From assembly GCA_024195265.1 (NCBI GenBank), contig JAJLRJ010000014.1, positions 19,122,959-19,186,958 of the forward strand: 64,000 nucleotides of DNA. The letters run 5' to 3'. Position 1 is the first letter of the stretch. Each line of letters opens with the position of its first letter. The DNA comes from Dendrophyllia cribrosa (Eukaryota > Cnidaria > Anthozoa > Scleractinia > Dendrophylliidae). The position numbers and the translations under genes are program-made. Below are positions 1 through 9,600 of this stretch, one piece after another. The notes beneath the pieces are model-generated. The model had not been told where the DNA came from. It ran no database searches and saw only the letters and a list, made by a program, of their open reading frames with translations.

Positions 1-94
1 GGGGGGGGGGGGGGTCACACTGTGTCACGCCCGGGGTACTTACCAGATTATCATCTCGACATCCACACTATGTTTTACTGAAATTATCTCACAA

Positions 95-136
95 GGGGGG
101 GGGGGGGGGTCATGGGCACGCCATGACCCCCCCCCC
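95..136. repeat. G-tract/C-tract hairpin
   Basis: A run of about 15 G, a short self-complementary spacer (TCATGGGCACGCCATGA) and about 10 C form a perfect hairpin. Another G run opens the window at 1-14. Such G/C-ended pieces resemble the ends of the CCCGGGG family found in the CFAP65 introns, but no partner end or target duplication is visible here. Confidence 0.5.
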
Positions 137-462
137 TCCTAGCTACGCCCCTGCCATATGAAATGCTAGCATTCATCTGATTGCTTTCACCCTAGGATTC
201 ACCCACAAACAGAAAACGTAGATCCAACTTGTGCACCATAATCAATAGTAGCACCGCAATGTACTTCTCTTTAGCTTTCACTATAGTGTCAAATGAAAGT
301 ACTGTTCAATAGCTTTCATTTAACGGCCACCTCTCTACCAACGGTTGGAATACTATGTTCGACTGAACTTCATAAGCGGAGGTTAATTCTGAGAGCGAAA
401 GGGTTAACGTGCATGTCAATAGAAGAAAAGAGAGCGGTGCTTGCTTTGTTTTCCCAAATATT

Positions 463-754
463 AGAGCGATTTTCAGCTAAGTGTCGTAAAACCAAAACCA
501 AAGTAATCACTCTGCCCAATCACAACAGACGCAGACAATCCAATGAACCAATCAGAACTTGAAGCAAATACATGGAGCGGGCGCCAAGCGCGGGAAAACG
601 CGTGCGAGCAAGTCACGATTGGTTTTGGTTTTACTTCTGATTGGTTGAGAAAGTCGCGCGAGATTTTTTTAGCCAATCACAAAGCGTAGCAATGCAAAAC
701 CAAAGCAATCGCTAAATGACTTTTCGACATGTACACTCAATTGAAAAGCGCTCT
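463..754 (+). mobile_element. TIR element, family B copy 1
   Basis: A roughly 290-bp element with imperfect terminal inverted repeats (left AGAGCGATTTTCAGCTAAGT, right end reading inward AGAGCGCTTTTCAATTGAGT). The interior has several CCAATCA/TGATTGG motifs and a GCGCCAAGCGCGGGAAAA block. Related copies lie at 4743-4975, 56314-56580, 58549-59670 (interrupted) and 62549-62800. It has no coding capacity; short open frames here are translations of the repeat. Confidence 0.75.
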
Positions 755-1663
755 ATATGTTTTCGTATGACGCTCCAAGCTGGTATATGTTCCCGACAAT
801 TATGTTGAGCTTGTCCAAGAACACCTGAATTAACACGTCCTTCGTAAAAATGGCGTTCTATTGTCATTTTTAATCGTTTTCAGACGAGCTAACAAACACT
901 TTGTGTAAATTAAAAAAGGCAAATACATTAGGCAACTGAACATATGGATTACTTAGAAGTCATTAACTGTGCTATATACATATGATTTGTTTTCTTTAAT
1001 TTTATTGAAAAATAGAATGATGTAGTTGTCGTAACATTTACGCAGGGAAGGGGAGAAAGAAAATTGATTTTGTTTTGTTTCTAACTATTAGTCATCTGAT
1101 CCAATAATCTGACTTAGCTTGTACATACTGTAACATAGACTTGAAAGTAGGTTTTCTTGGAATAAAAAACAAAAAAACCCTTTTGGTTTTGGATTTTTTT
1201 CTTGGTTATTTCCCGATCACTTTAGTTTAGCAGATCGTAGAAAATAAAAAAAAGAAGCATAAATAAAACCAGAAAAGAACTCCGTGCTGTTTTGCACGCA
1301 ATTTTAGTGCGAGATCATTTCTCGATCAAGCATTTTTGGTGCATTCATTTGGAACGAAGATCAGATTCGTTTCCTGAGGCATTTCACTTGATTTGGGACC
1401 AAGACATCCTCGGAAACACTGGGGCATACAGTCGGTGGGTGCGGGCGAGAGTCTGAAACTTTTCCTCGCACCGATTTCGTCCGTTTTATGTTCCGCTCTC
1501 CTCGATTGTTTACCCCTGGGTCTACGAGGAGATAATTCACGATAAAAGAGTAGAGAGGTGCACAATTTACTCGTTGGTAAAATGGAAAATTGCTTTTTTT
1601 CTTTTTTCCACAGGCAACTTAAACATACGATACGAAAGCGAAAAACTCCATTCTCGTCCCAAG
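755..1663. other. Intergenic, nothing recognised
   Basis: AT-rich sequence with stop codons in all frames. A minus-strand open frame of 79 codons (1326-1565) has no recognisable motif and no splice or promoter context, so it is not called as a gene. Confidence 0.5.
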
Positions 1664-1746
1664 AGCTGCTTGGCCCTCTTAACCGCCGGAGCCTGTGTAC
1701 GAGGTCCTCGTACTCAGGCTCCGGCGGTTAAGAGGGCCAAGCGGCT
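1664..1746. repeat. 83-bp near-perfect palindrome
   Basis: Two arms of 41 nt are complementary around a single central base, with only two mismatches. The inner part is GTACGAGG/CCTCGTAC and the outer part contains GCTTGGCCCTCTTAACCGCC. It is GC-rich unlike its surroundings, and would form a very stable cruciform or RNA hairpin. It abuts the inverted-repeat element that starts at 1764. It may be a foldback element on its own or part of the neighbour. Confidence 0.85.
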
Positions 1747-1763
1747 CTGTGGACGCAACCCGT

Positions 1764-2342
1764 CCTCTCTCTGAATTAACGATCATCGTTAATTCTCAAA
1801 TTAAAGAACAATCCTTAGTGTTCGGACAGTACTCGAACCTACGGCCTCTACGACTCTTCGCTGACTTATCCTCTCTTCTAACCACTAGACCACCACGCTG
1901 CTGGTTGAGCAAACCTCAATTTTTTAACATAATAAAATTCATGCGCTTATTCTACACCCTGTAGTAAGCCTATAAAATCACTCGCTTGAAAATAATTTTA
2001 GAAAGTAAATGGAAAAGCTTGATCACCAAACCTCAACAAAAAGCTAACCATTTGAAATCAGCGCTTAGGCCTAATCACTGTAGATCAATGATATTCCATG
2101 CAAGACTCAAATAAATATCTTGCAGATATAATTTCCCATCGCCTTGTTGTTCGGTGGTCTAGTAGGTCTGGTAAGAAGACGTTCCTAGTAGCGGTAGTTC
2201 CGGGTTCGAATCCAGTCCAAATAACATGGTTTTTTTTTTATTTCTTCTTTTCTGAAATGTCCTGGGCCAGTGTTCTAAATTAACTATAATCATAAATTCA
2301 GAGCAATTTGAGAATTAACGATAATCGTTAATTTCAGAGAGG
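1764..2342. mobile_element. TIR element with two outward-facing tRNA-like Pol III boxes
   Basis: Ends are inverted repeats of about 38 bp. The left end holds GAATTAACGATCATCGTTAA and the right end its near-complement; each is itself palindromic. Inside are two tRNA-like half-structures pointing away from each other. The plus one has A box TGGTCTAGTAGG (2155-2166) and B box GGTTCGAATCC (2203-2213). The minus one has an A box at 1882-1892 and a B box at 1831-1839. Neither folds into a convincing tRNA with a normal anticodon arm. They look like SINE heads carried in, or forming, a foldback element. No protein is encoded. Confidence 0.55.
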
Positions 2343-2813
2343 AGATCATGTTGCAATAAAAGAGTCAGCCGTAAGGGAACGACTGGGTACCATTTTGCTG
2401 GGAATTGTTACATTTTGGAAGATTTTGGTGTATTTTAACCGTGGAAGATTCATTGACATTAAAACACAACCACGCAGAACTTGACAAAGAACACAAGATT
2501 GAGCAAAATAAGTTTTATTTTATCGATTTTGAATTATTAGCAGAAATGCAGCAAAAACTTCCACAATCGCGTACTGTAGCCTTTGTTCACTCTACAAAGC
2601 TTAAAAAGTCGAAAAGATAAAATGCCAAAAATAATTAAACTTATAAAAATGTAACAAAAACTAATTTTAAACCAATCTTAAACAAGAGCGAGCCGGGGAG
2701 TCCATGAGGGGTAATTAAAAGTCGTTGAGAGCACATGAGATATTCGCACAAATTCTCCCGATCAATGCTACTAACAATAGCCTGAGAATACAGCCGCCTT
2801 ACATCGGCTCCGA

Positions 2814-3205
2814 CCTTAAACACGGACCCGCACTATAAAAGGGATAGCTCCGCCCCCTTTGTCACACCGTCACTGCTTCAACGGCTAATCAAAGATGGCT
2901 AACACTGCGAGCAACACAGAGGAAGACCGTTGCCCCCAAAAATTGGTCTAATTCTACCTTCACCAGCTCAATCTTGTATAGGTTTTATCTTTCACGAAAA
3001 TAAAACTAAAACATTTTTTGAATTTATGCGCTTTTTAGCATGATGAATATAATATTTTAGCTTGCCAAATTTGAATTTCGCGCCGGTAACGGTTCTCCAT
3101 TGGCGAGCGGATGCACGTGATGTTGACAGTTCGGTGTCAAGTGTGATATGACTGGCGGCTTGGCCAGGCCAAGGTTCCTTTTATAGCGCGGGTCCGTGTT
3201 TAAGG
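2814..3205. mobile_element. About 390-bp TIR element (MITE)
   Basis: The left end CCTTAAACACGGACCCGC followed by CTATAAAAGG is matched in inverted form by CCTTTTATAGCGCGGGTCCG and TGTTTAAGG at the right end. No open frame of interest. No clear target duplication was identified, so the exact ends are uncertain by a few bases. Confidence 0.65.
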
Positions 3206-3255
3206 GGCGTTCGCGGCCGGGAGCGATAAAAGGCGGCTACTGCTACAGCCCCCGC

Positions 3256-3480
3256 TTGTAAAAGGTGATTCTAACTTTGAGAGTGTGGATGAAATCCTAC
3301 CGTGTGACCATTCAAATGAAAGCTATTGAGAGTACTTGCCTGTGGTACTGTTTAGAATAGTGTACAAGGTGGTTCTAACTTTTAAGTCTGTGGACGAAAT
3401 CCTCAAGTGTGTGCAATCAAATGAAAGTCATTGAGCAGTACTTTCCTCGCCTGCGGTTTTGTCGAGTACGTTGCACAAGA
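3256..3480 (+). repeat. Dispersed repeat family A, two tandem copies
   Basis: Two adjacent copies of a roughly 100-bp unit that includes GTGGATGAAATCCTACCGTG and TCAAATGAAAG. Related copies lie at 12110-12190 and 20393-20530 (same strand) and at 40430-40660 and 62345-62545 (opposite strand). Non-coding; class unknown. Confidence 0.6.
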
Positions 3481-3615
3481 TAATTCTTATTTTGAACTCT
3501 GAGCAGCACTTTTCTGTCGTGCTGTTAATTGTTCAGTTTTCTTCCAAGTGGAAATGTATGAAAAATTTGTCAAATTGTAGCCTTTCATATCTTGCCAATG
3601 ACGATCAGTAATGTC

Positions 3616-3621
3616 TTTATT
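3616..3621 (-). terminator. Poly(A) signal of the TMX2-like gene
   Basis: AATAAA on the minus strand (TTTATT on plus), 75-80 nt downstream of the TMX2-like stop codon at 3696-3698. This is the first canonical signal after the stop. The cleavage site would fall around 3590-3605. Confidence 0.55.
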
Positions 3622-3695
3622 CCAGTGCAGGAGTCCTTCTTTGTTCTTGTCAATAAAATAAATTATAACTGATCAAATAAAATTTCTTGTCGCTG

Positions 3696-6600
3696 TTATT
3701 CTGTTTTGTTTTTCCCTTTCTTCGCGTTCTTTTCTTTCAGTTTTTCCTTCTCCTGAGCAGCTGACTTCAGTTCTCGTAAATTGAAATCTCGCTCGATGTT
3801 AACCTGTAAAAAGAAAGAGTGGCATAAATGATAATTTAATTAGAGACGACTGTCAAAAATCAATTTAATGAAAAACACGTTACATAGGGCCTAATTATAT
3901 GAGCCGGGCTGGCCCGGTTAGCCGAGCTGGCCCGGTTAGCCGTGTTGGCCCGGTTAGCCGAGCTGGCCCGGTTAGCCGAGATCTCGGCACGCCTCTTAAA
4001 CACAACAAAAATCAACTTTGCCATTATATGACAACCGGGCCAGCCCGGTTAGCCGGGATCCCGGTATCGCGATGCCGGGATCGCGGCTAACCGGGCTGAA
4101 AATTGTCCATGTAATCGCGTTTACCGGGCCTGTTTCTCGAAAGTCCCGATGACTTTTCGGGCCCGGAAAGCTATCTTATGCGCGCCATGTATTCATTAAA
4201 GATTTAAATTGTGTTAGTTTTGAAAGCTAAGCAATAAAAGTCTAAGTTGACGAAACAAGTCAAGCTGGTTTGAGGGCTAAAAAATACATCACCATTTTAT
4301 AGATTCTGATTTTAAAATATAGTTCCGGGCACGAAAAGTTATCGGCTAGCCGGGACAACACAAAAAATTGCCTCTGAGCAAACCTGCTCGCCTGTAAATG
4401 GCTCTTTTTCTCTTTAAATGATAAAGAGGTACACAAGAGTGCATAAGCACGAAGTAAATGAGCTAAAATGCAGAAAAAAATCCTTAATTGAAACATTCTA
4501 CGCTTTGGGCCATTTTCAAAACAACAACTTTCAGCCGAAACCGTTGATGCCAAATGTCGCCCGGGCTGGCTCGCTTCATGTAATACCGGGCTGAAAGTCA
4601 TCTCGGCAAAATGGGCCATCTCGGCTAACCGGACCAGCCCGGCTCACATAATCGGGCCCATAATCTTACGAGTTTGGAGTAACTTTGATCGCACATTAGC
4701 AGACACGATTGGTTTGGCCTTGTTCTTGATTGGTCAAAGAATTGAACGGTTTTCTCGTAAAACCAAAACCAAAGTTATCACTCTGGCCAATCACAACATA
4801 CGCCGACAATCCAATGAACCAAACAGAACTCGAAGAGAATACTTGTAGCCAGAGCAGCCGCCGCCAAGCGCGGGAAAATGCGTGCGAGCAAGTCACGATT
4901 GTTTTTGTTTTACTTCTGATTGGTTGAGAAAGTGGCGCGAGATTTTTTAACCAATCACAATTCGTATATCAAATATTTCTCGTTCTTTAATCCACTAGTA
5001 ATCCACTGCAAAACGACTTGTAGCGAAACGACTTTGTATCGAAACGACTTTGTAGCGAAACGACTTGTAGCGAAACGACTTGTAGCGAAACGACTTTGTA
5101 GCGAAACGACTTGTAGCGAACCGACTTTGTAGCGAAACGACTTGTAGCGAAACGACCGTAAAACCTGTCAATACTGACAATACAAGGCTAACAAAAGCAA
5201 AACCAGTGCAAATAAATATTATTTTCGTTAATTGTTCAATGCCTCTCTGGCTGGAGACTGAATAGGGTTTGTTTACAATGGATGATATTTGGCCCATCAG
5301 TTACTCCTGCGAAAAAAAAAATTATATTTGGGCAATAACCCCAGTAGAAAGATTTTATCTGCATACCTCATTTAAGGTGTAAGGTGTGATCACACCTCTC
5401 CTATCTACCAGTGGCCTTCGTTTTGTCTCTTTTCCTCCTTCATAGAGAATTAAGCTGGGAAGCTGTTTTGAAACAGCCGAACCATCCACTTTGTGTCTGA
5501 GAAGCAAAAGAAAAGCAAGTAAAAAAGTAGGGTTAAACCTAGCCTCAAAGCAAGCTCACATTTGGGGTCTCACACGTCAGTGGCGAACCTACAAAAACGA
5601 GCAGTGGGGGGGGGGGGGGGGGGGGGGGGGAGTGCAGGAGGGGTGGGGGCAACTATACCCACTCTGCTCCACTCTGCCCCACCCTGTGAAGGTGACCAAA
5701 ACAGCCTGGAGCAAGTGTCATGGAAACTAGGGACTCACACCCTAGTGTGTATGTGAGCATACATAGTTAATAGTACTATTAACTATGATGTGAGGCTCGC
5801 ACATGACGATCAGAACTTGAGGCCTCCCCTCGTTTGCACTTGGCAGCTCACCCACGAGTCTCAAAAGTAAAAAACAGCTATTTCGTATTGTCATCTCCAA
5901 AGTAAGCACAAGGCGTTTTCAATTGATAAAATTTGAAGAATCATTACAATTCAAAACTATGAAAGTAGTGATGACAATAAAATTCATTCATTACATTTTC
6001 ACATGGAAGGTTTTCTACAGGTAGCAAGACAACTCATAACAAGGCATTATTTTTAACCTAGCTATTTTTACAGCTCTCTTACTTTTCAGCAATGATTGGA
6101 TATTTTCCAACATCAAGCTTTCCAAATCTAAGGTTACTGTGGTTATATCTGAAGAGGAATAGAATATAAGGAACAAAATTAACAAAAGCAAAAGTGAGGA
6201 CACTCAGAATGCCCTTTTTGGTTAAAACCAAAAAAACTCTCCATTTCTGCAACAACACAATATAGATATGGTTTTCACTCACGTGACCTTCGGTCCTGTG
6301 GGACTCAAATGACAAAGGCCATGGCGGCCATGTTGGTGCACATAACAAAAGAAGTTCATTAAAATTCTTTTGTAGGTGTGCACCAACATGGCCGCAGTGA
6401 AAACCTCCTATTGCAATGGAGAGTGGTATTAGAGAAAATTAAACCAATATACCTCATGGAGTTAATTTTTTTTTTTTTTGGGGGGGGGGGGGGGGGGGAG
6501 GTGTTATTTGGGGTTAAAGATTAAGGGTGGTAATGGGTCTTGGTTGGGTACACTGGAGCCACCAGGTGTGCCCTTCAAATGCCGGGAAGTGCCCACCGTC

Positions 6601-9600
6601 TCAAATAGGCTCTGCCACCATGTCGGCTGTTGCTAATCCTCGCTGTAACCCTGGTAATGCAATTTTTTTTTAAATCACTGCAGCTGAGTAACAACAGCAA
6701 AAGGCGAGTATCCAGCACCTTCAAATAATGGGATCACAGTGGCTAAGGGAAGATCAACCCTGACAGAAAAACCCTGGTCCTCCAGGTTGGAGGTTGAGCA
6801 GTAGGCCAAACCCTACTCTCATAAAACTCTCCCGGTTACAGAATCATAACATCTAAAGAAAACTGCAGTACTCAAATAGTCCTGGGTCAAACAGAAAAAA
6901 TCTGACACTGGATTGAAATGACGCAATGCAACCAATGTGGATGCGGCAAGGCCAAAACTACTGCCACACCCAGAATTATAACTAAGTTTGGGACATGGGA
7001 AGAGGAAGAGTGGAAGGCCTAAAAATAACAGGAGGAGGTCAGCCGACCAAGAACTGGGGCAGATCGGGTGATGATGGAACAACATGGAATGCAGGGACCA
7101 GGATCAGCATGAGTGGAGGGAAACAGCAGATGCCCTGTGCTCTACTGAGGAGCAAGGAGATAAGAAGAAGGTACTATTTAACTATAAAAATCTGTGATTA
7201 TATTAAATTACACAAATTCATTTGAAGACTTTAAAAACTTGTTAAGAAACTGATGACGTTTCGACGTTTGGCTGAACGTCATTATCAAGTCAAAATGTGT
7301 GTTTGCACTTCTTATTAATGACCCATTGTTTGTATCTAGTATTTATAACATTTCATTTCAACACATTTTGACTTGATATGACCTTCAGTGAAATGTCAAA
7401 AACTGTTGTCATTTTTTTAATAATTTTTTAAAGTTTTAAATATAATTAATTTAATATGTAATTTATCATAGCAGATTTTTATAGTTTAATGTTTAAATAA
7501 GCCGCTTCTTACTCGGAGGTATTATTGGGATTTTTATGTTTGTGGGAATAGGTGTCAATACAAAGATGATACTAGAGAACAATAAGTGAAGATTGTTATA
7601 TGTGTTTACCTCAAAGAAAGCTCAGCAAATGTTGAAGCAAATCTAACACATGGAGGACACCAAGGAGCATAGAATTCTACCAACCATGTGACAGATGGAT
7701 CATCACGTAGAGTGTCCTACAAAGTGAGACGTAACTTTACATTACATTTTTAACATACAACTAATATGTTTTCTATTTAACTCTTTCACTTGCAAGAGCA
7801 GCCAAAATAAAAATTCAAGAAAAACAGGTCCAAACTTCACTTTGTAAAGCAAAACTGCTTTCACTTGAATAGACACACTCACACACTCACACTTTAGAAT
7901 TTCATCAACAAACTCAAAAGATAGAACCAATTCTTGCATGGCAGAATAAAAATATTTATAGCTGACTGAAAACACTTTTCCAACCTTAGGCCTTATTTTT
8001 TCCAAGATAAGGGAGGAGGGAGGGCCTGGATCCCTCCCCTAGAGCCCCCACTGATAATATTTGCAAAAGAAAACAAACTCACATACACCTGTGACTGTCT
8101 GCTTCTAGCCTGCACTTTTGGGAGTGCTCAAGCGGGTTTTGGAGGGTGAGCGCAAAGCGTGAGCAATGAATGCAGCACGTGAGACACGCATGGGGAGGGA
8201 AATGAGGACTCAGCAGGGCTCGAAATTGCGACTAACTGGTCGCCAATGCGACCAAAAATTGAGTGCTGGCGACTAGATATTCGGAACTGGTCGCCAGCTG
8301 GAGACTCACGTTTTGTCCGATAACCACATAAAAAACTTCTGCACTAAAATAAATCTTTTAGTTTATACACCCGCGTATAAGCCGAACTTTTTTGCCCAAA
8401 ATGTTTGCTCAATATCGGGGGTGCGGTTTATCTACGGTATTTATAACATCCGCTAAGTTCTGCAAATCATAGTTTATGAATCGTACTTTCCAGTGATATA
8501 AGTTGACCAGACTTTGAGAGCCTTTATTTAAGGTGTACAACGTGGAGCAAAACTTATTTAACTTAAGATGACGTAGAAAAGTTAGCCTTGTTTGTCTCAC
8601 AGAGCTGCCAGAGCGCCTCTGAGGCCAAAAATCAAATTAAGCAAAAAGGTCTGCATCGAACACGCAACACACGAACGTAACGCGAGCGTTGAGTTTATAA
8701 ATTGTGAAATTTAGCCTCAAATTGTCAAAATACCTGGTTAAAACAGTGCTTGCTATCTTTGTCAGACATTTTGAAGCTTTTAGCAATGAAGGAACACCGA
8801 AGACGAACGAAAGAAGCCAAAGAAAGTCTGTAAACAAGCGGCCATCTTGGTTAACCCAATGTCCTCAAGAAATTTGCACAGCTACCAAGCTTGTTGTGGC
8901 CTGAATGAACAGCGGGCAAACAAACGTAGCTGCGATCAAAAGTGTGGGTTGGTTTTTCAATACAGGATGATTTGATGGATAGAAGCAAAGTATAGCTCAC
9001 GTTTCTTAGAGCCAATTCTCTGACTTACGTTTTTATTAAATAAAAAACATTTTCCCCAAAATTTGAGCTTCAAACTCGGGGTGCGGCTTATCTGCAAGTG
9101 CGGCTTTATTTAAATAGGCCGGTGTTTACAGTATGCTGTGAAGAGGTAAAAGCAAGGGTAAAGGACCCTTGTTTGTCTAGTTATGAAAACTGTGAACTCG
9201 GAATGTTTTGTGCTTACCTGCATCTCGAAAAACTAAGAACAAACCATCGCTAAAGACATGTCAGCTGTGAACACTGGTAGCTACACTGTAACTTTCGTAA
9301 GTCTTTGCTATGCTGCTTCTTCCTACCTATGATTTTTCTTGCATGCAAAGTAATAAGATACATATTGAATAAAATTGGCGACCAAAATTTACAATCTGGC
9401 CACCAAAACGTTCCCATTAGTCGCCAGTTGGCTCCTGAACGAAAAAGTTAATTTCGAGCCCTGAGGACGGAGGGAATAATGGATTGGTTAGTAAGATAAG
9501 TGACACTCTGTTTTTATGAAAGTGTTTGGAATGCTTACATCAAGAGCTGGCCCTCTAAAGAAGTGCACCTCATCTGGCCCACTGTATGATGGTTCAGGAA

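Noticed and set aside
2146..2217. Functional tRNA gene
   Set aside because: A and B boxes are good but the acceptor and anticodon stems do not pair convincingly; looks like a SINE head. The same applies to 25727-25880, 29425-29495 and 49766-49845.
3887..4659. Open frames through GPVSRAGPVSRVGPVSR-type repeats and a 119-codon minus frame (4260-4619)
   Set aside because: They are translations of the subterminal tandem repeats and interior of a TIR element; no conservation, splice or start context.
4920..5297. Repetitive open frames on both strands (ETTCSETT / RFATSRFAT)
   Set aside because: Produced by the 15-16 bp minisatellite.
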